Positions 1 to 10,100 of a DNA stretch of 41,545 nt are shown one piece after another. Below the pieces are notes generated by a model. It searched no databases and had not been told where the DNA came from. It saw only the letters and a list, made by a program, of their open reading frames with translations. Source of the stretch: Chryseobacterium gleum (GTDB lineage Bacteria; Bacteroidota; Bacteroidia; Flavobacteriales_D; Crocinitomicaceae); NCBI GenBank assembly GCA_945877005.1, contig CAMCQL010000001.1, positions 1 to 41,545 of the forward strand. Direction: 5' to 3'. Position 1 is the first letter of the stretch, and the number at the start of each line of letters is the position of its first letter. Both the position numbers and the translations under genes were made by a program.

Positions 1-779
1 GATTGATCGGATTCTATCTTTGAAACTTTTTCAATGTATTCATTTTGTAATGAAGATATTTCAATCCTAGAATTAAGCAACTCATTTCTAGAAATATAAA
101 GATAATTTTCTTGAGCAATTGTTTTTGAAAACACCTCTTGTAATTTTACATTTGCGATTTCAACTTCTTTCAATGATTTCAATCCTTTTTTATGAAGATC
201 TTCCGTACGTTTGAATTGTCTTTCCGCAATAGTCAATTGCGCTTTTAAAGAAATAAAATCTACACTGTCTGATTTAACTTTTACAACACATTGCTTAATC
301 TTGTTTTTATACTGTTGCAGTTTCAAATCACGGATTGATTTAAAAGCCTCCTTTTGCTTTTCTAATGATTGGATTTTAGCCCCATATGACTGGATACTAC
401 TCTCCTTAAAATCAACTTGTTCTGATGTTCTCGCAATTAATTCAGGATCAAAGTAATCACTCTTCACCTCACTAATATATACTAAAGTGTCTCCTTTGTT
501 TACAAAATCTCCTTCCTTTACATACCATTTTTGAAGCATCCCTCCTATCATTGAGTGAACGGTTTGTGGGCGTTGATCAGGAAACAACGTTGTTAAATAA
601 CCATTTGAACTCACATTTTGAGTCCAAGGTAAAAACATGAATAAGAGCACGACAAAAAGCACATACAAAAGCAACCGGCGAAAACGTTTGTCCCAATCAT
701 CTTTAACTACTTTTGAAAAAACGCTGTATTTTTCAGTGTTAATTTTTTCGTAAATTTTATTTTCAGATAAATTCAGCAT
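1..779 (-). CDS. HlyD-family membrane fusion (periplasmic adaptor) protein, 3' end cut by window
   Basis: Adaptor subunit expected to link an inner-membrane ABC exporter to an outer-membrane channel. The minus-strand frame opens at an ATG at 777-779 and stays open to base 1, giving about 259 residues. A short cytoplasmic head is followed by one membrane helix at about residues 35-52, then the first half of a lipoyl-like domain (MIGGMLQKWYVKEGDFVNKG, then GDTLVYI), then a long heptad-rich coiled coil from about residue 105 to the cut. That order is typical of HlyD/EmrA-type adaptors. It starts 9 bp after the stop of the ABC exporter gene, so the two are almost surely co-transcribed. The second lipoyl half and the beta-barrel lie outside the window. 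Substrate unknown. Confidence 0.85.
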   Translation of the reverse strand, partial: MLNLSENKIYEKINTEKYSVFSKVVKDDWDKRFRRLLLYVLFVVLLFMFLPWTQNVSSNGYLTTLFPDQRPQTVHSMIGGMLQKWYVKEGDFVNKGDTLVYISEVKSDYFDPELIARTSEQVDFKESSIQSYGAKIQSLEKQKEAFKSIRDLKLQQYKNKIKQCVVKVKSDSVDFISLKAQLTIAERQFKRTEDLHKKGLKSLKEVEIANVKLQEVFSKTIAQENYLYISRNELLNSRIEISSLQNEYIEKVSKIESDQ

Positions 780-788
780 AATGTTAAA

Positions 789-2495
789 TTATTTAAATTG
801 TTGACAATACTCTTCATACGTTCCACAAAAAATAATTTGTCCTGACTCCATACGAATGATTTGTTTAAAATAAGGAAGCCAAGATTCATTTTTTGTAGCA
901 GCAACTAAAGTCCAAGGTGAATCCTCCGCAAAAAGCAAAGATTTTAGATGTTCAACACTCTTTAACGTACTCGAAGTAAATCGCTGTTGATCATCCATTA
1001 ACATTAACTTTGGTTTATTTACAATACAACGCGCCAACTTAATTTTTTGAGTTAAACTTCGGGAAAAACTAACAGCATCTACCTGAACTTGAGTAGAAAA
1101 TCCTTCCGGGAACTTTTTCACATCCTCTAACAATAAAGTTTGTTCTGCCACATTTAATACATCTTGAAAACTTAAGTCTTTTCTTCCTACCGTAATATTT
1201 TCTTCTATTGTGCCGGAAAAAAGTTGTTGTTCAGAGACATAATCCCCAATTTGAGACCTTAAATGCTGTAAATTCAAATCACCAAATGGAACATTACAAT
1301 AAGAAATACTTCCATCAGAAATTGGTGCCATACCGCCTAATATTTTTAACAAAGTCGTTTTACCTGCACTGTCACCACCGAACAAAACAGTGTGTTGTTT
1401 GGTGTTTATTTTTAATGTTAAGTTTTTAAAAATAGCTTTAGAAGTTGATGTGTATGAGAAATATACATTATTCAATTCTACACTGTAAGGGTTATTTCCT
1501 AAAACAACATTTGACTTTTCATCCGTAGCTTCTAACGGAATATCCATCACATGACCAATTTTATCTATTGCTGCCAAAACATCATAAAGCGTTTCAAGAC
1601 CAGTAATTAATTTCTCAACCGAACTCATTACTAATAAAATAATTATTTCTGATGCAACAAACTGTCCAATATTCATCTGATTATTAATCACTAACACCCC
1701 TCCGATTACTAACATCATTAGAACAATTAACATTTTAAACCCTGTTAATTGAATAAATTGTCTTACCAAAACTTTAAAGTGACTTTCCCTACTTTTTATG
1801 TACCCTTCCACCAACTGATTGGTTCTTTCTAAAGGTAATTCACTATTTCCTACCAATTTAAACGTTTGCATTGTTCTAGCTAATTCTTCTAGCCAAAAAG
1901 CTACTTTATATTTGTATTTCGATTCTTCAATTGCCGTTTTAACCCCTCTTTTACCAGTATTATAGAGTACAAAAATTAAAACCGTTAATAACAATAAACT
2001 AAATACTATAAAAAACGAATGGTAAAATGACAATAGAATCAAACCAAAAAGTAATTGCAATATAGCAGCTGAAAAATCAATTAATAATTTGGGCACCCCT
2101 TTCTGAAGTGTCATTGTATCAAAAAAACGATTGATTAATTCAGGAGTATAAATACCATTAAGAGAAAAAGTATTAAACAATGGAATTCGATAAGCAAATG
2201 AAAAGGAAGATCGAACAAAAATCTTTTGCTGAATCGTTTCTGTTATTCTTAATTGAACTAATTGTAATACGCCAGAAAAAACAATTGCTACCACAACCAC
2301 AAGGACGAGTAACAACCAAGAGGCAGAAACTGTACCTAGCTGCACCAGATTAATAATAGATTGAATCCCTAAGGGTAATGCTAAATTGGTTAAACCAATA
2401 AACATCGAATAAAAATAGATGTGATATATCTCTTTTTTATCCAGATTGAACATCCTTAAAAGTCGTTGGTAAGGTTTTAAAACAAAATTTTCCAT
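789..2495 (-). CDS. ABC exporter (fused membrane and ATPase domains) with a degenerate ATPase domain
   Basis: 568 residues: an exporter-type transmembrane domain (helices at about 29-50, 59-80, 144-178 and 253-292) followed by a nucleotide-binding domain from about 338. Walker A is intact (GGDSAGKT, 373-380) and a Q-loop-like SEQQLFSGTI is at 421-430. The rest is unusual: where LSGGQ is expected the protein reads VSFSRSLTQ (475-483), the Walker B end is LMLMDD (497-502) with Asp in place of the catalytic Glu, and the H-loop reads VAATKNES with no His near 534. There is no N-terminal peptidase domain. It lies between a TetR-type regulator (6 bp upstream of the start) and an HlyD adaptor, so it is a type I-like export locus. 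Fold assignment is firm; ATPase competence is doubtful; substrate unknown. Confidence 0.85.
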   Translation of the reverse strand: MENFVLKPYQRLLRMFNLDKKEIYHIYFYSMFIGLTNLALPLGIQSIINLVQLGTVSASWLLLVLVVVVAIVFSGVLQLVQLRITETIQQKIFVRSSFSFAYRIPLFNTFSLNGIYTPELINRFFDTMTLQKGVPKLLIDFSAAILQLLFGLILLSFYHSFFIVFSLLLLTVLIFVLYNTGKRGVKTAIEESKYKYKVAFWLEELARTMQTFKLVGNSELPLERTNQLVEGYIKSRESHFKVLVRQFIQLTGFKMLIVLMMLVIGGVLVINNQMNIGQFVASEIIILLVMSSVEKLITGLETLYDVLAAIDKIGHVMDIPLEATDEKSNVVLGNNPYSVELNNVYFSYTSTSKAIFKNLTLKINTKQHTVLFGGDSAGKTTLLKILGGMAPISDGSISYCNVPFGDLNLQHLRSQIGDYVSEQQLFSGTIEENITVGRKDLSFQDVLNVAEQTLLLEDVKKFPEGFSTQVQVDAVSFSRSLTQKIKLARCIVNKPKLMLMDDQQRFTSSTLKSVEHLKSLLFAEDSPWTLVAATKNESWLPYFKQIIRMESGQIIFCGTYEEYCQQFK

Positions 2496-2501
2496 ATCAG
2501 T

Positions 2502-3170
2502 TTACGATAATGCATTAATAGATAGATGAAACAAAAAATCCTCTAAATTTGAGGTTATATGCAATTCATTTGTTAAACGAGGTAAATGTAATCCGAAATA
2601 ACGTTGATGAAATGAAGCTTCAACTAACGTTGCCGCCAAAGCATTTGGATACAAATAATTCGCGTTGATTTTTAACAAAATTTCTGAAATCAAACAAACA
2701 TTTCTTTTAAAGGTTAAATAATAACCCGCTTTATTTTCTTCGTCCACTTTTTTATTTAAAAATGTTTTGGAAGACTCATTCGTAATCATTTGTTTCAATA
2801 AAATTTCATCTAAATGTAAAGTTCCATTTTTTTGAGGGGATTGACTTACTAAAACCCCGATAATTCGTTTCAATTGCTCTTTTGGATCATCTATATTTGT
2901 GATGGCCAAAACAAAGTTCACCTCCATCCAGGTCCAGTAATAATTGAACAAATACATAAAAAATTGATGTTTATTTTCAAAATATCGGTATAAAGTACTT
3001 TCTGTTGTTTGGATAAAACTTGCTAATTTCTTAAATGTAAAACTTTCATAACCAATATCCTCCAATAAGAACAATCCCTCTTTTACAATTAATTCACCGA
3101 GCTTGCTTGAAATCGGATTTTTAATATACAAACTACTATTAACCTCTACTCTAATATTATCTTTAAACAT
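2502..3170 (-). CDS. TetR/AcrR-family transcriptional regulator
   Basis: 222 residues from the preferred ATG at 3168-3170. An in-frame ATG at 3191 is also possible, but a TATATTTG box (minus strand, 3191-3198) matches the Bacteroidota -7 element and would place the transcript start downstream of it. The N-terminal helix-turn-helix is clear: FTFKKLASFIQTTESTLYRY at about residues 44-63, followed by FENKHQFF. The remaining 150 residues form the variable helical ligand domain. It is the first gene of a TetR-ABC-HlyD run with 6 and 9 bp spacers, so it probably controls its own operon. It is divergent from rho. The inducer cannot be read from the sequence. Confidence 0.85.
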   Translation of the reverse strand: MFKDNIRVEVNSSLYIKNPISSKLGELIVKEGLFLLEDIGYESFTFKKLASFIQTTESTLYRYFENKHQFFMYLFNYYWTWMEVNFVLAITNIDDPKEQLKRIIGVLVSQSPQKNGTLHLDEILLKQMITNESSKTFLNKKVDEENKAGYYLTFKRNVCLISEILLKINANYLYPNALAATLVEASFHQRYFGLHLPRLTNELHITSNLEDFLFHLSINALS

Positions 3171-3190
3171 ACAAAAATATATTTCACTCA

Positions 3191-3198
3191 CAAATATA
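3191..3198 (-). promoter_or_regulatory. Possible -7 box of the TetR/ABC/HlyD operon
   Basis: The minus strand reads TATATTTG, an exact fit to the Bacteroidota consensus TAnnTTTG. No good -33 TTG lies at the usual distance, so this is a candidate only. It favours translation from 3170 rather than 3191. Confidence 0.35.
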
Positions 3199-3246
3199 AT
3201 AGTAATACTATCAATATTGAAAATTTCACATTTTTTTATAGAAGTC

Positions 3247-3276
3247 TTGTTATTTAAAAATAATTTAGTACACTTG
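3247..3276 (+). promoter_or_regulatory. Candidate promoter of rho
   Basis: TTG at 3247-3249 and TACACTTG at 3269-3276, 19 bp apart, resemble the Bacteroidota -33 TTTG / -7 TAnnTTTG pair with one mismatch in the -7 box. The predicted transcript start near 3283 leaves a leader of about 70 nt before the ATG at 3355. Confidence 0.45.
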
Positions 3277-3354
3277 CATTATAGATTCAATAATCGAATC
3301 ATTACTATCACAAAAATTTCTCTTTTACATTTTAAAAAAATCAATTCATACTTT

Positions 3355-5079
3355 ATGGATATTAAAGATTTAGAAGGCAAAAAACTTTCTGATTTACGAG
3401 TTATCGCAACTGCAGCTGGAATTACCAATACAGAAACACTTAAAAAAGCAGATATCATTGATGCAATCAAAAAAATAACTTCAGAGAGTATTACTGATAA
3501 TACGATGAAGATTTCCACTCCTCCTTTAATAGAAAAAACGATACCTTCTAAAAAGAGTTCTATAAAAATCGAACAAAAAGAAAATGAAAGCTCTCTTTCT
3601 TCAAATCCAAATAAAGAGGTTTTAGTCGAACAAAAAATTGATAAAACCACTCAAATTGATGCTGAGATAAAACAAACCGAAACTCAATCAAAATCTCGAC
3701 CTCAACACAAACGACCTCATACGATCCGAAAAGTTGTAATTGCTGAAACAACAGAAAGCGTAACTACGGAAGTTAAAAAAGAGACTTCGGAAGAAACAAC
3801 AACAAAAGATCAAACAATACAATCATCCACCAACGATCCATCAATTACTATTGAAAGAACTAATAAAGTTCCTACTCATCATCAAAAAAGGCCTGAACAC
3901 AGAGATCGTGAGCGTTTACCTGAAAACCAAGTTGAAAAACAAGAAGAAATTCGTTACGATTTAGCAGGTATTGTAAGTGCTGAAGGGGTATTAGAAGTTA
4001 TTCAAGAAGGGTTTGGTTTTCTTCGTTCATCGGACTACAACTACCTACCTTCACCAGACGATATTTACGTTTCACAAAGTCAGATTAAATTTTTCGGATT
4101 GAAAACTGGAGATACTGTACTAGGCACAATTCGTCCACCAAAAGAAGGGGAGAAATTTTTCCCATTAGTTAAAGTGGATTCAATCAACGGAAGACACCCT
4201 TCCTATATCCGAGACAGAGTTCCTTTTCAATACCTTACACCACTTTTTCCAAACGAAAAATTCAACCTAACTGGTCACAAAGATGAATCTATGTCTACAA
4301 GAATCATGGATTTATTTGCCCCAATCGGCAAAGGACAAAGAGGTATGATTGTTGCGCAGCCAAAAACGGGTAAAACAATGCTTCTTAAGGATGTTGCAAA
4401 CGCAATTGCGGCTAATCATCCTGAAGTATATCTTATCGTTTTATTGATTGATGAACGACCAGAGGAGGTTACCGATATGGCAAGAAGTGTAAAAGCTGAA
4501 GTTATCGCATCTACTTTTGACGAACCGGCAGAAAGACATGTAAAAGTGGCAAATATCGTCCTTGAAAAAGCTAAAAGAATGGTTGAATGTGGCCATGATG
4601 TATGCATCTTACTTGATTCTATCACTCGATTAGCGAGAGCGTACAATACAGTTTCACCTGCTTCTGGAAAGGTACTTTCTGGAGGTGTAGATGCAAACGC
4701 ATTGCACAAACCAAAAAGATTCTTTGGGGCTGCTAGAAAAATTGAAAATGGAGGATCATTATCAATCATTGCTACAGCATTGACAGACACTGGTTCTAAA
4801 ATGGATGAAGTAATCTTTGAAGAGTTTAAAGGAACAGGAAATATGGAACTTCAATTGGATCGAAAAATAGCCAACCGTCGTATTTTTCCAGCTATAGATA
4901 TTACTGCTTCAAGTACAAGAAGAGACGACTTATTAGTTCGTAAAGATGTACTACAACGAGTTTATTTATTACGTAGACACATAGCAGATATGAATGCCGT
5001 TGAGGCAATGGAATTTTTGAAAAGCCAAATGGATAATACACTTTCAAATGAAGAGTTCCTTGCTTCAATGAATCGCTAA
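3355..5079 (+). CDS. rho: Transcription termination factor Rho
   Basis: Hexameric RNA-dependent ATPase that releases RNA polymerase at Rho-dependent terminators. 574 residues from the ATG at 3355. The frame extends upstream to 3103, but that part overlaps the divergent TetR gene and the likely promoter. Order: Rho N-terminal helical domain (about 1-44); a Glu/Lys/Thr-rich low-complexity linker (about 45-200); the RNA-binding cold-shock-like domain (about 201-280, with EGFGFLRSSDYNYLPSPDDI); and the RecA-type ATPase with Walker A AQPKTGKT at 334-341, then LLIDERPEEVTDM, LLDSITRLARAYN and the tail LLVRKDVL. E. coli Rho has 419 residues; the excess is the linker, as is common in Bacteroidota. 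A DUF4199 gene follows after 15 bp. Confidence 0.97.
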   Translation: MDIKDLEGKKLSDLRVIATAAGITNTETLKKADIIDAIKKITSESITDNTMKISTPPLIEKTIPSKKSSIKIEQKENESSLSSNPNKEVLVEQKIDKTTQIDAEIKQTETQSKSRPQHKRPHTIRKVVIAETTESVTTEVKKETSEETTTKDQTIQSSTNDPSITIERTNKVPTHHQKRPEHRDRERLPENQVEKQEEIRYDLAGIVSAEGVLEVIQEGFGFLRSSDYNYLPSPDDIYVSQSQIKFFGLKTGDTVLGTIRPPKEGEKFFPLVKVDSINGRHPSYIRDRVPFQYLTPLFPNEKFNLTGHKDESMSTRIMDLFAPIGKGQRGMIVAQPKTGKTMLLKDVANAIAANHPEVYLIVLLIDERPEEVTDMARSVKAEVIASTFDEPAERHVKVANIVLEKAKRMVECGHDVCILLDSITRLARAYNTVSPASGKVLSGGVDANALHKPKRFFGAARKIENGGSLSIIATALTDTGSKMDEVIFEEFKGTGNMELQLDRKIANRRIFPAIDITASSTRRDDLLVRKDVLQRVYLLRRHIADMNAVEAMEFLKSQMDNTLSNEEFLASMNR

Positions 5080-5094
5080 TTAATCCCAAATAAA

Positions 5095-5652
5095 TTGAAA
5101 AATAAAGTAAAATTTAGTTTGATTTTTGCTTCCATTTGGATCTTTTATAAACTAATCTTGTTTTGGTTTGGTTCTACTATAAATACAGTAACGCCATCAA
5201 TATTCGGGAATATATTTTGTTTACTTGCTGCTATTTCAGTTGGGTTATTCATTCACAAAAAAAATGAAACAACAGAAAAAGGCAATGCTATTAACGACAT
5301 AAAAACATCCTTAAGTGTCGGTATGCCCTATGCAGTAATTGTATCTCTATTTATCTACGTTTACTATTCTAAAATTGATCCTGAATACAATCAACGACAA
5401 ATTCATAAAGCACAAGTTCTCATAGATAAAACACTAAAAAACGAAGTGAAATTTGAAGAACTTAAAAAAGAAAACGAATCATTTGAAGTGATGTCTAAAG
5501 AAAGAATTCGAAAAGAATTGATCAAAGGACCCAAAAGTTTTTATACCGCATCTGCTACATCATTAGTGAGTTTATTATCTTTAATGATGCTTTCTACTTT
5601 CTACAGTATCCTGCTAACGGTAATCTACAGGAAATTTATCTTTAGAAACTAA
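5095..5652 (+). CDS. DUF4199-like small integral membrane protein
   Basis: 185 residues starting at TTG (5095-5097); the next in-frame ATG would remove the first two membrane helices, so TTG is favoured. Four hydrophobic segments are seen, at about 8-26, 34-51, 77-96 and 155-178. A charged segment of about 50 residues rich in Lys and Glu (about 100-150) sits between helices 3 and 4. Size and topology match the DUF4199 family of Bacteroidota, whose function is unknown. It begins 15 bp after rho on the same strand and is probably co-transcribed with it; it ends 28 bp from the convergent response regulator gene. Confidence 0.7.
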   Translation: MKNKVKFSLIFASIWIFYKLILFWFGSTINTVTPSIFGNIFCLLAAISVGLFIHKKNETTEKGNAINDIKTSLSVGMPYAVIVSLFIYVYYSKIDPEYNQRQIHKAQVLIDKTLKNEVKFEELKKENESFEVMSKERIRKELIKGPKSFYTASATSLVSLLSLMMLSTFYSILLTVIYRKFIFRN

Positions 5653-5680
5653 TATGTATATTCCGTTAAAGGGAAAAGTA

Positions 5681-6355
5681 TCAACCTTGGTTAGCAAATA
5701 AAAATTTATTTGGACTAACAAGTTGTGTTTTAACTGCGTACATCACAATTCCTGCAGTATTTTTCACACCTAATTTTGCCATAATATTTTTTCGATGGGT
5801 GTTAATGGTATGATTACTAAGAAATAAATTCTCTGCAATTTGAGCATTTGTTTGACCTTCAGAAATGTAAACGATAATCTCATTTTCTCTTTCTGACAAT
5901 AAAACTGGCTCACAAGAAAAAGAAGCAAAATCAATATCTTCAACGTTAATACTTGCACGTTGAATTGTTTCAAGAACTTGACCACAAAAAAATTTATTTC
6001 CTTGTTTAGTTTCTTTGATTGCATTTATTATTTCAGAAATGTCACAATCTTTTTTTACATAACTAGAAACACCACTTCTTAAAGCGTCAACTAATGTTTG
6101 CGCACTCTGTTCAGGAGTAATCGCCACAAACTTTACAAAAGGAAAACTTGAAACGATTTTAGGTATAACATCAATGCTAAAACCTGGAGAAGTATAATCA
6201 ATTAATACAATATCAGTTTCAAAGCTAGAAATCAGTTTAAATAAATCTTCATTATTTATAGCCTCACCAACAATATCAATTTTTAATTGAGAATTAATGA
6301 CTGTTCTAAGTCCAATTCTAATCAATTCATTACTATCAGCGAGTACTAACTTCAT
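5681..6355 (-). CDS. NarL/FixJ-type response regulator (receiver plus LuxR helix-turn-helix)
   Basis: 224 residues. Receiver domain at about 1-120: acidic Asp7, phosphoacceptor Asp53 in IVLIDYTSPG, a conserved Thr in VAITPE, and Lys in SYVKKD. The usual acidic pair near the N-terminus is reduced to one Asp (ADSN), so Mg binding may be weaker. The C-terminal LuxR-type domain at about 150-215 reads LSERENEIIVYISEGQTNAQ then SNHTINTHRKNIMAKLGV, the DNA-recognition helix. No histidine kinase is in the window, so it is an orphan here. It lies 59 bp downstream of bshB1 on the same strand and may have its own promoter (CAAAATTA at 6375-6382 on the plus strand reads TAATTTTG on the minus strand). Confidence 0.88.
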   Translation of the reverse strand: MKLVLADSNELIRIGLRTVINSQLKIDIVGEAINNEDLFKLISSFETDIVLIDYTSPGFSIDVIPKIVSSFPFVKFVAITPEQSAQTLVDALRSGVSSYVKKDCDISEIINAIKETKQGNKFFCGQVLETIQRASINVEDIDFASFSCEPVLLSERENEIIVYISEGQTNAQIAENLFLSNHTINTHRKNIMAKLGVKNTAGIVMYAVKTQLVSPNKFLFANQG

Positions 6356-6414
6356 TATTTATAATGTTTCTAAACAAAATTAATTAAAATTCTTAATTAC
6401 ACTTTAAATATAGG

Positions 6415-7131
6415 CTAAATTAAATCAAAAATATCTTGAACCCCAATAGTTCTTTCGACAGTAAAACCTTCTGCAAATGGAACATCAATATCTCTCCCCA
6501 TTGTCGCCATTCTTCCCTTCAAAAATTCAATGAAATTCTCACTCGATATTGGAGTTTGTGGTCCTTGCATTTCTGGATAATAAAATTGAGTATTGTAAGC
6601 GAAAATAGCTTCAAACTTTTTATCAATAAAATTAGAAATATCAATAACAAAACTAGGTTTAACATATCGATCTTGAATATAATGATAAACTGCTTTAGGA
6701 CGATAATGCTCTTGGGCTTTACCTTGATAGTTTGTTTTTATTTTCAATAATCCAGACAAAAAACAAGCATCAGAGACTAACTTACTTCCTTTCGCGTGAT
6801 CAGGATGACGATCATCTATTGCATTAGCAAATACTATTTCAGGTTTGAAAAAACGAATTTGTTCAATAACTTTAATTAAATTATCTTGATTGTGTTCAAA
6901 AAATCCGTCCCCTAACCCTAAATTAATTCGAGCTTCTAGACTTAAAATAGAAGCTGCTAATTTAGCTTCAGAAAAACGAGTGAGATTTGTACCCCTTGAT
7001 CCTAATTCACCTTCAGTTAAATCAACAATTGCAGCTTTTTTACCTTGATGAATGTATTTTAATAAAGTTCCTGAAGCAGATAATTCGACATCATCCGGAT
7101 GAGCACCAAAGGCTAAAATATCAACTTTCAT
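6415..7131 (-). CDS. bshB1: Bacillithiol biosynthesis deacetylase BshB1
   Basis: PIG-L/LmbE-type zinc deacetylase that removes the acetyl group from GlcNAc-malate to give GlcN-malate, the second step of bacillithiol synthesis in the cytosol. 238 residues, the usual length. The zinc ligands are His11 and Asp14 in AHPDD and His112 in DDRHPDHAKG. The segment DLTEGELGSRGT matches the BshB1 branch rather than other LmbE proteins. The start codon overlaps the stop of ccsBA by 4 bp (7128-7131), so translation is probably coupled. The glycosyltransferase (BshA) and the ligase (BshC) are not in this window. Confidence 0.93.
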   Translation of the reverse strand: MKVDILAFGAHPDDVELSASGTLLKYIHQGKKAAIVDLTEGELGSRGTNLTRFSEAKLAASILSLEARINLGLGDGFFEHNQDNLIKVIEQIRFFKPEIVFANAIDDRHPDHAKGSKLVSDACFLSGLLKIKTNYQGKAQEHYRPKAVYHYIQDRYVKPSFVIDISNFIDKKFEAIFAYNTQFYYPEMQGPQTPISSENFIEFLKGRMATMGRDIDVPFAEGFTVERTIGVQDIFDLI

Positions 7132-10100
7132 TCTATACTTTGTTTTGATTTATAAAATCGATACCTAAAGTAAGAACTAAGAGAGAATAAAAAGAACATG
7201 GCAGCAGTGTAAAAAATCCAATTTGGAATTTCTGCCAATCCTTCTCCTTGCGCATAGGAGTGCAAACCAACCAAGTAGAAATTAACTCCGAAAAAAGTAA
7301 AAATAATCGCACTGTAGCCCCAAAAAGAAACCAAATTAAAGGTAAAAGTACTTTTTAAACCAGGAATGTATCTTAAATGTAGTATAACCGCGTAAACTAA
7401 CACAGAAACTAACGCCCAAGTTTCCTTCGGATCCCAGCCCCAATACCTACCCCAAGACTCATTTGCCCAAATACCTCCAAGGAACGTGCCGATTGTTAAC
7501 ATAAATAAACCCAACGTAATTGTCAACTCAGAAACTGCAGTAATTTCTTTGATTTGAGCAGTAATTCGAGGTCCATTTTTTCTTGTGCGAAACAAATACA
7601 AGACTTGATTTAAGAAGGATAAAATTGCACCTAAACCTAGAAAACCATAACTTCCAGTAATAATTGCAACGTGAATCATTAACCAATAAGACTTTAAAAC
7701 AGGCTGTAAAGGTGTTATTTCAGGATCCATTAGATTCAATTCTGTTACAAATAAAATAAAGAAAGAAAGAATAGCAGTACCCGCTAATACAGCTCCATTT
7801 TTACGAGAAAAGATAAAACCAGCCAACATTGCCACCCAAGCTATAAAAACAACTGCCTCGTAACCATTACTCCATGGAGCATGACCAGAAATATACCATC
7901 TTAAAGCAATTCCAATTCCATGATAAACAAATACGATACCAATTAAAATAATAAAAGGTAACATCGTTCGTTTAATAATTCGCTCTGTTTTTTGAGTAGG
8001 TGATACAAATATTCGAACAAAATAAAGAATTAATAATACAATGCCCAATATAAAATAACTGTACATCGTATTTTTAAAAATACTCATTTTATTGTACCGA
8101 ATTTCTAAATCAACATGTTTACTTGAAGGCACAATCTCTTTTGCGATGTTTCTTTGAAACGATTTTAATTGATTCAAAAATTCATTCGCTTTGACAAAAG
8201 AATGTTTTTTTACAGCATCATTAACTTCGGCCAAATACCTCAATGCTAGAGTGGATGAAAGTGAATCTTTTTTCATCAAATCCATATTTAAAGGCACAAA
8301 CCAAGTGTTATTCTTATCTCCCTTAAGGGGAATTATTTTCATATATTCCCAACTAAATATTGCGCTCAATACTTGAAAACGTTCAACGAGCTTAATGATT
8401 TTTTTATCGAATTCACTTCTTTTTGATTCTAATTTTTGATGGGCTGAATTGTAATTTGACAACCATTTAAATTCACCAGTTTCAACTTTAACCAAACTGG
8501 TATAATCTTCATAATTTGATAAATGAAGTGGTTCGCGAAGTACTTGTGGTATTGAAATAATTTTTTTCTCCATCCAAAAAGGAGGATACATATGCATACT
8601 CATAATCACTTGTATTGCATTCTTTTTTTCAAAAATATTTTTACCATAAATCTTACGCAATAATTGATCTGCCATTGTATGCAATGGAACGATTCGACCA
8701 TCATAATCCTGAACTAACAGTGATGCTAAATCTTCTGAATGTTCTTCAGAAATAATTCTATGTACAGGAACTTCTTTTTTAGCAGTTCCCATTTGCTCGT
8801 GAGAATGATTGTGGTGATCACCCTGTGAGAATCCTAAAGAAGTCATTGAAAGTATCAAAGCCATTGATAACAATACTTTTCTTCTTTTTTGAGAAGCGTT
8901 GATTTTTGACAACAAGTCTTTGAATCTTCCTTTCGGTGCAAATAAAGACATAATCATTCCTATAGCCATTAATAAATAACCCAAATAGGTGATATTTGTA
9001 CCCCAAAAATCATGATTTACACTCAATCTAGTTCCTTTTTCATCTGGATCATAACTCGATTGAAAAAAACGATAACCCCCATAATCCATTACATGATTCA
9101 TGAAAATCTTTTGATTTCGTGTGTATTTTTTTTTCGTATCTAAAATAGTAACTTGACTTTCAAAAGAAGATGCAACATTCGATCCAGGATAACGATCAAG
9201 TTTAAAATCTCTACAAGCTATAGAAAAAGGTAATGTTGCTTTAGATGATCCATATTCCATTTCAAAAGTTAAGCCACTAAATTTAAAAATTTCAGTTTCA
9301 GGAATCTGACCAATACCACCAATTAAGTCAACAAGTTTAGACGACACGTCATCTGATATTTTAATTGTTAAAACATCCATCCCCCTATCTTTTCTTCCAG
9401 ATGAAACTTTAGACATTTTAGCATGTTCAATAACTCTTTTAAAAACAAACTGTTGACCTGCAACTTGGTATAAAGTTGTTGAATAAAATGGAACTAAGCT
9501 ATCCGATGGAATTGTTATAAACGCTTCTTCAGGTGGTGTAGTTCCAGCTTGGCGATACATTTTCATTTTAGACATTGGTAAGTATCTAAACGGTAATTTA
9601 GAATTAACAAAAAGCTGTCCATTTACTCTTTTCACATCGATTCCTGGCATTGAATTTTTCTTTTCAAAAGAAAGTGCATTCTCACCCACCATCACAAATT
9701 GATTCGGACCAACATAATTGGACTTCATACCATCCGTTACAATTTCTAGCACACATTCTTTGATAGAATCATTAATCACCAAAGTATCAATCATTTTTTT
9801 TCTAAAAGAAACTACTTCAATATTTAACGGTTTTTTACGATTTGGGAAATTGACTTCGTGGTTAAAAGAATTCAAAAATTGTTCAGACTGTAATAGTTTT
9901 TGATTCAATGTATATTGCATTTTTCCATCATTGATTTTAAACCATAAGTGTGGATCTGATAAATAAATGAAATTAGAAGAACTACCTTCTCGGATTAACA
10001 TCAACCCTTCAAAACCGAAATATCTTGTAACTGCGGCACCGATTACAATCACTATAAAAGACAAATGAAAAGACAACATCGCAATCTTTTCACGTGCAAA

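Noticed and set aside
3103..3354. In-frame extension of rho upstream to 3103
   Set aside because: It overlaps the divergent TetR gene, covers the likely rho promoter, and the extra 84 residues look like random AT-rich sequence; the Rho N-terminal domain starts at the ATG at 3355.
5653..5680. Terminator between the convergent DUF4199 and response regulator genes
   Set aside because: The 28-bp gap has no stable stem that I can see.
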